Shown here: positions 6,993-15,419 of the stretch, piece after piece | Position numbering within the stretch: position 1 is the first letter of the stretch | Layout: every line of letters starts with the position of its first letter | Assembly (NCBI GenBank): GCA_910586025.1 | Contig: CAJUIO010000002.1 | Location: 1 to 64,000, forward strand | DNA length: 64,000 nucleotides | DNA from: an uncultured Lachnospiraceae bacterium | GTDB lineage: Bacteria > Bacillota > Clostridia > Lachnospirales > Lachnospiraceae | Direction: 5' to 3' | Translations under genes and position numbers: made by a program | Notes under the pieces: model-generated | What the model was told of the DNA's origin: nothing | The model's database searches: none | The model's input: only the letters and a program-made list of their open reading frames with translations

Positions 6993-8833
6993 GCAGAATG
7001 CGGGTGCGGGAGCGCTTTGCCGTCACGGTGCGGGGATTTGGGATATTAAAGAAATATTGTCCCGGCCTGGTGCGGGACAAGGCTCTTTATGAGCTCATAA
7101 ACTCTCTGCAGCCTTTTGTTTCCGTCTGGTTTTCCGCAAGGATCATCGATGAGATTATACTGGGGAGGAGAGTGGAGGTCCTGGCTGCATATGTTGCCGG
7201 TATAGTTCTGATCAACTTCCTTGGTGCGGTTTGCAAAGGGATTCTTAAGCGGCTGGGCGATGAGAAGGAGGCTCTGATGTGGTGCTGGTTCGGGAAGATT
7301 TTTTCCGACAAGCAGATGTCTCTGGATTTTGAGGACCTGGAGGATGCGGGAATCCGGCATCAGAGACAGGAGGCGGAGGAAAACCTGTACATGTTTGGCA
7401 ACGGCCTGGGACAGCTTGTCTGGGGGACGGCGGTGCTGGTCCGGGCAGGAATCAATCTTGCGGCCTCCCTTTTTCTGACAGGTACGCTCTTTTTCAGCAG
7501 GTCCGGAAATGCTGCGGCAGACAGCCCCCTTTGGGTGGCTGCGGTTCTGCTCTGTATTCTGGCGGGCGGCATCTGCAATTCCAGGGCAACCATAAAGGAA
7601 AATGAGATTTTTATGGAGTGGTGTAAGGGCACGGTCTGGTTCAACCGCACGTTTATGTTTTTTGGAAAGGAGCTCTATATGAATCCCGAAAGGGCCAAGG
7701 ACGTGCGGATCTATGAACAGAGCGTTCTGGCCAAGAGAGAGCTGGATAAGCTGATCCGGAGGAACCGGGAGAATCAGAGGGACAACTTTCGGATGGCACT
7801 GTTTCCGGGCGCTGCCAGTGTGGTAATCGGACTGGCGAACGGGGCATGCTATCTCTATGTTGTGATAAAGGCGTTTTTCGGAGCGTTCGGGGTGGGCAGC
7901 ATCGTGCAGTATGTGGCGGCGCTCTCAAGGCTCGGGGAGGGCGTTCAGGAATTCATGTATCTTCTTTCCGATAATGAGATGTATTGTCTGCACTTGCGGA
8001 AGCTGTTTGAATACCTGGATCTTCCAAACCGCAGGTATCAGGGATCGCTTACCGTGGAAAAGAGAGACGATATCGAATATGATATTGAGTTTTGCGACGT
8101 GTCCTTCCGCTATCCGGGTGCGGATAAGGATGCTTTGAGCCATGTGAACCTGAAATTCCGAATCGGGGAAAAGCTGGCGGTGGTGGGAAGAAACGGAAGC
8201 GGTAAGACAACCCTGATCAAGCTGCTCTGCCGTCTGTATGATCCCACACAGGGAGAGATTTTCCTGAACGGGGTGGAAATCCGTAAATATGATTATGACG
8301 AATACATCGCTCTCTTCTCGGTAGTGTTTCAGGATTTCAAGCTGTTTTCTTTTACGCTTGGACAGAATGTGGCCGCAGGGGTTAAGTATGACAGAGCGCG
8401 GGCACGGGAATGCCTTATAAAGGCGGGAATGGGTGAGCGCCTTGAAGAAATGCCCCGGGGGCTTGACACCTGTCTGTACAGGGATTTCGGGGAAAACGGT
8501 GTGGAGATCTCAGGCGGCGAGGCACAGAAAACGGCCCTTGCCAGGGCGCTCTATAAGGATGCGCCGTTTATGATTCTGGACGAGCCAACCGCCGCCCTGG
8601 ATCCGGTTGCGGAATACGAGGTGTATTCTAAGTTTAACGAGATCGCGGGGGACAGGACGGCTGTTTACATCAGCCACCGGCTCGCCTCCTGCCGGTTCTG
8701 CGACACCGTCGCCGTGTTTGACAAGGGGCATCTGGTGCAGAAGGGCAGTCATGACGAGCTGGTGCTGGAGGAAGACGGGATGTATTATCAGCTCTGGCAT
8801 GCTCAGGCGCAGTATTATACGCACAGAGGATAA
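6989..8833 (+). CDS. ABC exporter half-transporter, ATP-binding/permease (second of pair)
   Basis: The product has 614 residues with the same layout as the preceding protein: membrane domain, then ATPase with Walker A GRNGSGKTT (near 400), signature ISGGEAQK (near 506), Walker B FMILDEP and H-loop ISHR. ATGA overlap with the upstream gene indicates translational coupling and a heterodimeric exporter. Both nucleotide sites look intact, including the Glu after Walker B. The gene ends two bases from the converging pyrI stop, with no terminator visible between them. Confidence 0.92.
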   Translation: MSRMRVRERFAVTVRGFGILKKYCPGLVRDKALYELINSLQPFVSVWFSARIIDEIILGRRVEVLAAYVAGIVLINFLGAVCKGILKRLGDEKEALMWCWFGKIFSDKQMSLDFEDLEDAGIRHQRQEAEENLYMFGNGLGQLVWGTAVLVRAGINLAASLFLTGTLFFSRSGNAAADSPLWVAAVLLCILAGGICNSRATIKENEIFMEWCKGTVWFNRTFMFFGKELYMNPERAKDVRIYEQSVLAKRELDKLIRRNRENQRDNFRMALFPGAASVVIGLANGACYLYVVIKAFFGAFGVGSIVQYVAALSRLGEGVQEFMYLLSDNEMYCLHLRKLFEYLDLPNRRYQGSLTVEKRDDIEYDIEFCDVSFRYPGADKDALSHVNLKFRIGEKLAVVGRNGSGKTTLIKLLCRLYDPTQGEIFLNGVEIRKYDYDEYIALFSVVFQDFKLFSFTLGQNVAAGVKYDRARARECLIKAGMGERLEEMPRGLDTCLYRDFGENGVEISGGEAQKTALARALYKDAPFMILDEPTAALDPVAEYEVYSKFNEIAGDRTAVYISHRLASCRFCDTVAVFDKGHLVQKGSHDELVLEEDGMYYQLWHAQAQYYTHRG

Positions 8834-8835
8834 GC

Positions 8836-9267
8836 CTACAGCCTTTCTCTGTATTTTTCCTCGCAGTATTTGCAGCGGTAGATCTCTTTTGCCTCATCGG
8901 CAAGGACGAAGATATGCGGCAGCTCCTGCTCGATGGAAGTGATGCACCGGGGATTTCTGCATCTGATGATGTTCTTGATTTCCTTTGGAAGAACCAGCTC
9001 CTTTTTTGACACAATATTACCGTCCTTGATCACATTGACGGTAATGTTGTGGTCGATAAAGGCCAGCACGTCAAGATCGAGCATGTCAATATCGCATTCC
9101 ACCTTCAGGATGTCCTTTTTTCCCATCTTGTTGCTCCTGGCATTCTTGATGATAGCCACTGTACAGTCCAGCTTGTCCAGCTGAAGATGATGGTAGATGG
9201 CAAGACTCTTTCCGGCCTTGATATGATCCAGCACAAAGCCCTCTTCGATTTTTCCTACATTTAACAT
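8836..9267 (-). CDS. pyrI: aspartate carbamoyltransferase regulatory subunit
   Basis: This 143-residue protein matches PyrI. An N-terminal nucleotide-binding domain is followed by a zinc domain with four cysteines, Cys103, Cys108 (CRNPRC), Cys132 and Cys135 (CKYC). PyrI binds CTP or ATP and sets the activity of PyrB in the committed step of pyrimidine synthesis. It lies 14 bases downstream of pyrB, as expected for a pyrBI operon on the minus strand. The gene is the usual length and looks intact. Confidence 0.96.
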   Translation of the reverse strand: MLNVGKIEEGFVLDHIKAGKSLAIYHHLQLDKLDCTVAIIKNARSNKMGKKDILKVECDIDMLDLDVLAFIDHNITVNVIKDGNIVSKKELVLPKEIKNIIRCRNPRCITSIEQELPHIFVLADEAKEIYRCKYCEEKYRERL

Positions 9268-9281
9268 GATACGTACCTCCT

Positions 9282-10199
9282 TTAATCCACATGAATGTCA
9301 AGCAGGGTGAGAATCAGGGCCATCCGTACATAGACACCGTACTGCACCTGCCTGAAATAGGCGGCTCTGGGATCGTCATCCACTTCCACGGAAATCTCAT
9401 TGACCCTGGGAAGGGGATGGAGAACCAGCATATCCTCCTTGGCCAGAGCCATTTTTGTCTTGTCCAGAATATAGAAATCCTTCAGCCGGACATAGTCCTC
9501 CTCGTTAAAAAACCGCTCTCTCTGGACTCTTGTCATATAGAGGAAGTCCAGGCGGGGCATGATGCTTTCCAGCCGGATCACTTCCTCGTAGGGAATATTT
9601 TTTTCCTTCAGCATGTCCGTAATATAGTCCGGCACCTTCAGCTCCTCCGGGGAGATAAAGATAAAATGGATTCCCTCATAGCGCACCAGGGCGTTGATCA
9701 GAGAATGTACGGTGCGCCCGAATTTCAGATCCCCGCAAAGACCGATGGTGAAATTTGATAAACGTCCTTTCAGGGAGCGGATGGTCAGAAGGTCGGTAAG
9801 GGTCTGGGTGGGATGCTGGTGTCCGCCGTCCCCGGCATTGATCACCGGGATGGAGGAGCGGTCCGCCGCAACCATGGGAGCGCCCTCCTTGGGATGACGC
9901 ATGGCACAGATATCCGCAAAGCAGGAGATGACCCGGATTGTGTCCGAGACACTCTCGCCTTTGGAGGCGGAGGATGAGGAGGCGTCGGAAAAGCCGATGA
10001 CGCTTCCGCCCAGATTCAGCATGGCAGCCTCAAAGCTGAGCCGCGTCCTGGTGCTCGGCTCGTAAAAACAGGTGGCAAGCTTTTTGCCCTCGCAGGCATG
10101 GGTATATCTGCCGGGATTCTTTTCAATGTCGTCGGCCAGGTCAAAAAGCCGGTCAAGCTCCTGAGTGGTAAAATCCAGAGGGCTCATAAGATGTCGCAT
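9282..10199 (-). CDS. pyrB: aspartate carbamoyltransferase catalytic subunit
   Basis: The 305-residue product has the carbamoyl-phosphate motif STRTR (residues 49-53) and the HPTQ motif, both diagnostic of PyrB. It joins carbamoyl phosphate and aspartate to give carbamoyl aspartate in de novo UMP synthesis, in the cytosol. AAGGAG lies nine bases before the ATG at 10199. A terminator-like hairpin (10221-10250) sits between this RBS and the nitroreductase stop, with no clear promoter after it. Expression may therefore depend on read-through or attenuation. Confidence 0.97.
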   Translation of the reverse strand: MRHLMSPLDFTTQELDRLFDLADDIEKNPGRYTHACEGKKLATCFYEPSTRTRLSFEAAMLNLGGSVIGFSDASSSSASKGESVSDTIRVISCFADICAMRHPKEGAPMVAADRSSIPVINAGDGGHQHPTQTLTDLLTIRSLKGRLSNFTIGLCGDLKFGRTVHSLINALVRYEGIHFIFISPEELKVPDYITDMLKEKNIPYEEVIRLESIMPRLDFLYMTRVQRERFFNEEDYVRLKDFYILDKTKMALAKEDMLVLHPLPRVNEISVEVDDDPRAAYFRQVQYGVYVRMALILTLLDIHVD

Positions 10200-10220
10200 A
10201 GATTTTTTCTCCTTTTCCGC

Positions 10221-10250
10221 AAAAAATCGAAGAGTCCGGCTCTTCGATTT
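10221..10250 (-). terminator. terminator or attenuator hairpin upstream of pyrB
   Basis: Bases 10224-10234 and 10240-10250 form a perfect 11-bp stem with a 5-base loop. On the minus strand the stem runs into six T. It may end the nitroreductase transcript or act as an attenuator for pyrBI, since no promoter is obvious between it and pyrB. Confidence 0.75.
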
Positions 10251-10266
10251 CTTGATAATTCAACTG

Positions 10267-10806
10267 TTATTTGTATAGAAGAAGATCCGTCACGGGTTTT
10301 CTTCTGGGAGCTGCGGGCTCTTCGGCGGCATAGCCGACAGGGATAAGGGCTCCCACCTCCTGATTTTCGGGAATCTCCAAAAGAGAAGCCACTTTGGCTT
10401 CGTCAAAAATTCCCATGATAACGGTGCCAAGCCCCTTTTCATATGCGGCAAGGCAAAAGCTCTGAGATGCAATGCCGGCATCGAACATCTGCCAGGAATC
10501 CCCCTTTGCGGTTGTGAAGGAACCGTCCCTCTCGAAACCGCTGCGGCCTTTTATGTAGGTGAGGACGATCAGCATGGGTGCGTTTTCAATAATGGCTCCG
10601 TTTGGAGGAAACATCTGTGTGCATTCCCGTGCAATCCGGTCCTTCAGCTCACCCTCCACCGCAATATAGCGGGCGATCTGTGAATGCTTCCAGCTGGGAG
10701 AATAGGAAGCCGTCTCCACGATCTCGTCGATCAGAGCGTGGTCTACGGGCGTGTCCTTGTATTTGCGGATGCTTCTGCGTCCTTTGATACATTCTTTTGC
10801 GGTCAT
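10267..10806 (-). CDS. nitroreductase family protein
   Basis: This 179-residue protein begins with the nitroreductase FMN-binding pattern (GRRSIRKYKDTPVD) and has the later ALIPVGYAAEEP segment typical of the family. Members are cytosolic FMN flavoproteins that reduce nitro compounds, quinones or flavins with NAD(P)H; the true substrate cannot be read from sequence. GGAGAG precedes the ATG and a promoter lies at 10854-10882. It is upstream of pyrBI on the same strand with a hairpin between, so it may or may not share a transcript with them. Confidence 0.9.
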   Translation of the reverse strand: MTAKECIKGRRSIRKYKDTPVDHALIDEIVETASYSPSWKHSQIARYIAVEGELKDRIARECTQMFPPNGAIIENAPMLIVLTYIKGRSGFERDGSFTTAKGDSWQMFDAGIASQSFCLAAYEKGLGTVIMGIFDEAKVASLLEIPENQEVGALIPVGYAAEEPAAPRRKPVTDLLLYK

Positions 10807-10853
10807 TTACACTCTCCTATCTGCCTGAGAACAGGCGAAAAACTATTTTTATT

Positions 10854-10882
10854 ATCATAGCATAGTCGGGACTTTCTTTCAA
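10854..10882 (-). promoter_or_regulatory. sigma-A promoter for the nitroreductase gene
   Basis: On the minus strand TTGAAA (10882-10877) and TATGAT (10859-10854) are separated by 17 bases. It is back to back with the promoter at 10908-10936, so a shared regulator could act on both. Confidence 0.7.
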
Positions 10883-10907
10883 TCGGGAAAAAAGTATTAA
10901 GAAAACT

Positions 10908-10936
10908 TTGCAATATGACCGGGAATCTAGTATACT
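10908..10936 (+). promoter_or_regulatory. sigma-A promoter for the PH-domain gene
   Basis: TTGCAA (10908-10913) and a consensus-like TATACT (10931-10936) are 17 bases apart. The AAGGAGG box of the next gene follows at 10966-10972. Confidence 0.72.
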
Positions 10937-10980
10937 TTGTAGCAGAATCAAGGTGAGTTAAGCATAAGGAGGTTTTTGGC

Positions 10981-11355
10981 ATGGCATCGGAATTTGTGGA
11001 AAAAAAGAGGTGGCTCTTTCTGGGGCTTCCCTTTACCTTTACGAAATACACGGTAAAAGACAATATGATCACGATTGACAGCGGCTTTTTCAATAAGACG
11101 GAGAATGACTGTTATATGTACAAGGTGCAGGATGTGGAGCTGACTTCCTCTCTCATGGAGAGAATGTTCGGACTCGGCACGGTGGTCTGTTATACGGGAG
11201 ACACCACCCATCCCAGGCTTGAGCTGTTACATATCAGAAACGCCAGAGGAGTGAAGGATTTTATTCTGGAAGCCTCGGAGGAGGCCAGGATGAGGCGGCG
11301 CACGGTCAGTACCCTGGATATCGGAACCGCCATGTTCGAGGATATGGAGGAATAA
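10981..11355 (+). CDS. PH-domain (DUF304/bPH_2-like) protein
   Basis: The 124-residue product starts after an AAGGAGG box. It has the beta-rich pattern of bacterial PH domains (YTVKDNMITIDSGFFNKTEN, then VQDVELTSSLMERMFGLGTV), a family often found on membrane proteins. Here no membrane helix is present, so it should be cytosolic or peripheral. The C-terminal 30 residues are helical and charged. The role is unknown. It has its own promoter and converges with the PF06541-type gene. Confidence 0.75.
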   Translation: MASEFVEKKRWLFLGLPFTFTKYTVKDNMITIDSGFFNKTENDCYMYKVQDVELTSSLMERMFGLGTVVCYTGDTTHPRLELLHIRNARGVKDFILEASEEARMRRRTVSTLDIGTAMFEDMEE

Positions 11356-11379
11356 TGCAGCAGGCGGTATGAACCGGTG

Positions 11380-11790
11380 TCATACCGCTTTGTGCTTGCC
11401 CTGGGTGAGAATGCGTTCGAACAGCAGGCCTGCAAGAAACCATTGGGGGAAATAATCCAGCCGTATCAGCTTTTTGACATGCCAGGGGTTCTGGCCGTAA
11501 TTCCACGGGCAGACCTTTCTCAGGGTAAGAAGGCGGCCGCTCGTATATTCGCCCGCAAAGATAAAGAGGGCGTAGAGGGATCCCCGTATATGAAGCGGGA
11601 GGGAGCGAAGCGTCCGGAAGGCCGGGGCAAAGAGGCAGACGCTTCCGTAGATGGGAAACATCCACAGGGAGGTGTGCCCTCTTAAGGAGAGCTGCCTTCT
11701 CCTGAGAGCGATCATTGCGGTATAAAGGATTTCCATACACCAGCCTGCGAGGCCGCATTTTAAAAAGTTTCTGCATAAATTTTTCATCAT
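11380..11790 (-). CDS. PF06541-type membrane protein (putative ABC-transporter type IV)
   Basis: The 136-residue product has the family hallmark pattern SLWMFPIYG, then IFAGEYTSGRLL, then a CPWNYG-NPWHVKKLIRLDY-FPQWFLAGLLFE run, with about four hydrophobic segments. These proteins are small integral membrane proteins whose function is not established despite the ABC-transporter label. The start (ATG 11790, or 11787) is chosen by comparison with usual family N termini because no strong RBS is visible. It is divergent from folC, whose start lies under 40 bases away. Confidence 0.75.
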   Translation of the reverse strand: MMKNLCRNFLKCGLAGWCMEILYTAMIALRRRQLSLRGHTSLWMFPIYGSVCLFAPAFRTLRSLPLHIRGSLYALFIFAGEYTSGRLLTLRKVCPWNYGQNPWHVKKLIRLDYFPQWFLAGLLFERILTQGKHKAV

Positions 11791-11827
11791 ATTTTTCAGT
11801 ATGGACGGTGAAAGGAAAAATATACCT

Positions 11828-13138
11828 ATGGAAGAAAAAGAAATGTCCTTCGTGGAGACCATGGAATATATAGACAGCCTCCGTGCCTACGGAGTGGTTC
11901 CCGGGCTTGACAATATGAGAAGACTGTGTGCCCGGCTGGAAAATCCTCAGGATGACCTTAAATTTGTGCATATTGCGGGCACCAACGGAAAGGGCTCCGT
12001 GCTTTGTTTCCTCTCTGCGGTTCTCGCACAGGAGGGTTATCGAGTGGGAAGCTATTCCTCCCCGGCTGTCGCAGATTACAGGGACACGATTCAGACAGGA
12101 GGAAGAATGATCTCCAGGGCGTGGCTCTGCCGGGGAATGACAAGGATCCGCACGGCCTGCCGGGCTCTCGTGGAGGCGGGGTATCCCCACCCCACCCTGT
12201 TCGAGGCGCAGACAGCCCTTGCCTTTTTATATTTTAAGGAAAAGAAATGCGATATCGTGGTTCTCGAGACGGGAATGGGCGGGGAGCTGGATGCCACCAA
12301 TATTGTAAAAAGCACTGTTGTCTCGGTTTTTACTCCGGTCAGTATGGATCATGTGGGCGTGCTGGGAAACAGTCTTGCACAGATTGCCTGGACCAAGTCG
12401 GGGATCATCAAGGCAAAGGGCAGGGCCGTGAGCTCGCAGCAGGAGCCGGAGGCGCTGGAAGCCATAAGGTTGCGCTGCAGGGAGCAAAACGCGTCGCTTA
12501 CGGTGACGGACTTAAAGGCGCTTGTAAAGAAAAAGAGCACGCTGGCAAAGCAGACTTTTTCCTACGGGGAGCGGAAGAATCTGGAGATTTCCCTGGCAGG
12601 TCGTTATCAGACGGAGAATGCGGCCCTCGCCATCGAGGCTCTGGATGTTCTTTCGGAGTGCGGATATCCGGTGACGGACAAGGCGCTGCGGGCGGGGCTT
12701 CTCGGGGCAAGATGGCCCGGCAGGTTCCAGATACTTGGAACGAATCCTCTTTTTATTGCGGACGGAGCCCACAATGCGGCTGCGGCCGCAAGGCTTGCGG
12801 ATACGCTCGGCTTCTATTTCCGGGGGGAGAAGCTGATCTATATTATGGGGATGCTCCGGGACAAGGATCATGAGGCGGTCATAAAGCAGACCTGCCCTCT
12901 GGCCGGGACGGTGCTTACGGTTCCCACACCCGGGGAGCGGGGGCTTTCCGCTTATGAGCTTGCAGGCGAGGTCATGAAATATCACGGGGATGTGACGGCT
13001 CTTGACAGCGTGGAGGAGGCGGTGGAGATCGCATATATGCTCTCGGGAGGAAAAACGCCTGTCATTGCCTTCGGTTCTCTTTCCTATCTTGGAAAGCTCA
13101 TGGAGACAGTGGATAACAGGAATAAGAAAAAGAAGTGA
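11828..13138 (+). CDS. folC: folylpolyglutamate synthase / dihydrofolate synthase
   Basis: This 436-residue protein is a Mur-ligase-type enzyme with P-loop HIAGTNGKGSV, the GMGGELDATNI segment and a DGAHN motif near the C-terminal domain, all typical of FolC. It adds glutamate to dihydropteroate and to folates using ATP. It is the first of four folate genes (folC, folE, folP, folBK) with gaps of about 20 bases. The start is uncertain: ATG 11801, 11828 and 11843 are in frame, and 11828 or 11843 best fits homologous lengths. Confidence 0.93.
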   Translation: MEEKEMSFVETMEYIDSLRAYGVVPGLDNMRRLCARLENPQDDLKFVHIAGTNGKGSVLCFLSAVLAQEGYRVGSYSSPAVADYRDTIQTGGRMISRAWLCRGMTRIRTACRALVEAGYPHPTLFEAQTALAFLYFKEKKCDIVVLETGMGGELDATNIVKSTVVSVFTPVSMDHVGVLGNSLAQIAWTKSGIIKAKGRAVSSQQEPEALEAIRLRCREQNASLTVTDLKALVKKKSTLAKQTFSYGERKNLEISLAGRYQTENAALAIEALDVLSECGYPVTDKALRAGLLGARWPGRFQILGTNPLFIADGAHNAAAAARLADTLGFYFRGEKLIYIMGMLRDKDHEAVIKQTCPLAGTVLTVPTPGERGLSAYELAGEVMKYHGDVTALDSVEEAVEIAYMLSGGKTPVIAFGSLSYLGKLMETVDNRNKKKK

Positions 13139-13157
13139 TGCGGGGATGTGTGAGAGA

Positions 13158-13712
13158 ATGAATGAGGAAAAGATCAGGGAAGCGGTAAGGCTCTTTTTGG
13201 AGGGGATCGGCGAGGATCCGGACAGGGAGGGACTGCGGGATACGCCGGAGAGAGTGGCGAGAATGTGCGGGGAAATCTACGGAGGACTTTCGGGCGATGC
13301 CGGGGAGCATCTCGGGAAGACCTTTGAATCCGACAGCGGGAGGATGGTACTGGAAAAGGATATCGGCTTTTATTCTACCTGTGAACACCATCTTCTCCCC
13401 TTCTACGGAAAGGTCCATATCGCCTATGTCCCCTCCAAAAGAGTGGTGGGTCTTAGCAAGCTGGCAAGATGCGTGGAGGTTTTTGCCAGAAGGCCGCAGA
13501 TTCAGGAGCGCATGACGGAACAGATTGCGGATGCGGTGATGGAGAGCTTAAGGCCCGAGGGCGTGATGGTGATGGTCAGCGCCGAGCACATGTGCATGAC
13601 CATGCGGGGAGTGAAAAAGCCCGGAAGCCAGACCGTCACCATGACGACAAGGGGCAGCTTTGCGCGGGAAAAGGAGCTTCGGGAGGCCTTTGTGCAGCTC
13701 GTCAGGCATTAA
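13158..13712 (+). CDS. folE: GTP cyclohydrolase I
   Basis: The 184-residue product matches FolE. It contains EDPDREGLRDTPERVARM, the zinc and active-site motif CEHHLLPF, the SKLARCVEVFARRPQIQERM block and a second zinc Cys in SAEHMCMTMRG. It converts GTP to dihydroneopterin triphosphate, the first step of folate synthesis. ATG 13158 is chosen to match the usual N terminus; ATG 13146 is an in-frame alternative. It lies 19 bases after folC. Confidence 0.96.
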   Translation: MNEEKIREAVRLFLEGIGEDPDREGLRDTPERVARMCGEIYGGLSGDAGEHLGKTFESDSGRMVLEKDIGFYSTCEHHLLPFYGKVHIAYVPSKRVVGLSKLARCVEVFARRPQIQERMTEQIADAVMESLRPEGVMVMVSAEHMCMTMRGVKKPGSQTVTMTTRGSFAREKELREAFVQLVRH

Positions 13713-13737
13713 TTATAAGGAAAGTGTGGGAAAAGTC

Positions 13738-14544
13738 ATGAAGATAGGCAGCAGGGAATTTGACGTAAAGGGCAGGACTTATGTGATGGGGATTCTGAAT
13801 GTGACTCCGGATTCCTTCTCCGACGGAGGAAGGTTTTGCGACATGGACAAAGCCCTTTGGCATGTGGAGCAGATGGTCAGGGAGGGAATGGATATCCTTG
13901 ATATCGGGGGCGAATCCACAAGGCCGGGCTATGCGGCGGTTTCGGAGGAGGAAGAGATCGGGAGAGTGGTTCCGGTCATTGAGAAGGTGAAGGAGAGATT
14001 TGAGGTTCCCGTCTCTCTTGACACCTGTAAGAGCCGGGTGGCGCGCGCAGGAATCAGGGCCGGGGCGGACATGATCAATGATATCTGGGGCCTTATGGGA
14101 GATACGCATATGGCGGAGGTGATAGCCGGGGCGGATATTCCCTGCTGTCTGATGCACAACCGGAAGGAAGCGGTTTATGAAAGCTTTATGGAGGAAGTGG
14201 TCAGTGATCTTAGGGGGACGCTGAGGACGGCGCTGCAGGCGGGCATTGCCGCAGACAGAGTTATTCTGGATCCCGGCGTGGGCTTTGCAAAAAACCGGGA
14301 GCAGAACCTGGAGGTCATAAAGAATCTGGAACGGTTCAGAGAGCTGGGGCATCCCGTGCTGCTTGGAACCAGCAGGAAATCCGTGATCGGCCTGACCTTG
14401 GACCTTCCGGTGACAGAGCGGCTCGAGGGTACGCTTGTCACCACGGTCTTTGCGGTGCTGAGCGGCTGCGCCTTTGTGAGGGTGCATGATGTCAGGGAGA
14501 ATGTCCGGGCCGTGAGGATGGCTGAGGCGATTCTGGGAGCCTAG
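13738..14544 (+). CDS. folP: dihydropteroate synthase
   Basis: This 268-residue TIM-barrel enzyme shows MGILNVTPDSFSDGG at the N terminus, DIGGESTRPG, DPGVGFAK and the GTSRKS motif. It joins the pterin pyrophosphate to p-aminobenzoate and is the sulfonamide target. ATG 13738 begins the family-typical N terminus; the open frame continues upstream into folE, but no better start is there. It is followed 20 bases later by folBK, which makes its pterin substrate. Confidence 0.96.
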   Translation: MKIGSREFDVKGRTYVMGILNVTPDSFSDGGRFCDMDKALWHVEQMVREGMDILDIGGESTRPGYAAVSEEEEIGRVVPVIEKVKERFEVPVSLDTCKSRVARAGIRAGADMINDIWGLMGDTHMAEVIAGADIPCCLMHNRKEAVYESFMEEVVSDLRGTLRTALQAGIAADRVILDPGVGFAKNREQNLEVIKNLERFRELGHPVLLGTSRKSVIGLTLDLPVTERLEGTLVTTVFAVLSGCAFVRVHDVRENVRAVRMAEAILGA

Positions 14545-14564
14545 GGGAGAAGGGAGAGCAGTCT

Positions 14565-15380
14565 ATGGACGAGATCAGAATTGACAATCTGGAAATTTAT
14601 GCGGGGCATGGAGTGTATGCGCAGGAGAATGCGCAGGGACAGCCCTTTTTCGTCAATGCAGTTCTTTATACGGATACCAGAAAGGCGGGGAGGGAGGATG
14701 AGCTTGCCTTTTCCACTCACTATGGGGAGGCGGCTCATCTGATCAACCAATACCTGCGGGAGCACACCTTCCGTCTGATCGAGGCGGCGGCGGAGAATGC
14801 GGCGGAGCAGATTCTGCTTCGTTTTCCCCTGGTCAGGAGTCTTGAGCTTGAGCTTTGCAAGCCCAGGGCGCCCATCGGGCTTCCCTTTTCCAGTGTTTCC
14901 GTGAAGATAAGCAGAGGGTGGAAAAGGGCATATCTTGGCGTGGGATCCAATATGGGAAACCGAAGGGAGTATATAGAAAGGGCGGTCCGCAGGATGGAGG
15001 AGAATCCCAAAATCCGCTGCCTGCGCTGCTCGGATTTGATTGTGACGCCTCCTTACGGCGGGGTGGAGCAGGAGGACTTCCTGAACGGGGCCGTTGAACT
15101 GGAGACATTGTATTTCCCGGATGAGCTTCTGCGATTTCTGCAGTCCCTGGAGGAGGAGGCGGAGCGGGTGAGGACGGTCCGCTGGGGACCCCGGACTCTG
15201 GATCTGGATATTCTCTTCTTTGAGGACTTTGTGTCGGATGACCCGTCTCTTACGGTTCCCCACCCGGATCTGCACAACCGGCGGTTTGTTCTGGAGCCTC
15301 TTTCCGGCCTGTGCCCTTATCTGAGGCATCCGGTTCTGGGAAAAAGCATCCGGCAGCTGTACGAGGAGCTTGGCAAATGA
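14565..15380 (+). CDS. folK: dihydroneopterin aldolase fused to HPPK
   Basis: The 271-residue product is a fusion. Residues 1-120 are FolB (MDEIRIDNLEIYAGHGVY, with Glu and Lys positions conserved). Residues 122-271 are FolK (YLGVGSNMGNR, then RWGPRTLDLDILFF). It carries out two consecutive steps: aldol cleavage of dihydroneopterin and pyrophosphorylation of 6-hydroxymethyl-dihydropterin. The fusion is common in clostridia. It closes the folate operon; the next gene has its own promoter. Confidence 0.95.
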   Translation: MDEIRIDNLEIYAGHGVYAQENAQGQPFFVNAVLYTDTRKAGREDELAFSTHYGEAAHLINQYLREHTFRLIEAAAENAAEQILLRFPLVRSLELELCKPRAPIGLPFSSVSVKISRGWKRAYLGVGSNMGNRREYIERAVRRMEENPKIRCLRCSDLIVTPPYGGVEQEDFLNGAVELETLYFPDELLRFLQSLEEEAERVRTVRWGPRTLDLDILFFEDFVSDDPSLTVPHPDLHNRRFVLEPLSGLCPYLRHPVLGKSIRQLYEELGK

Positions 15381-15419
15381 TATAGTTCCTTTTTCCTATA
15401 TTCATTTTGACGAATTCTA

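Noticed and set aside
11377..11685. 102-codon plus-strand frame opposite the PF06541-type gene
   Set aside because: No RBS or family pattern; the minus-strand product has the clear family motifs.
12247..12873. 208-codon plus-strand frame inside folC
   Set aside because: It overlaps intact folC motifs in another frame and has a Gly/Arg-rich, non-protein-like composition.
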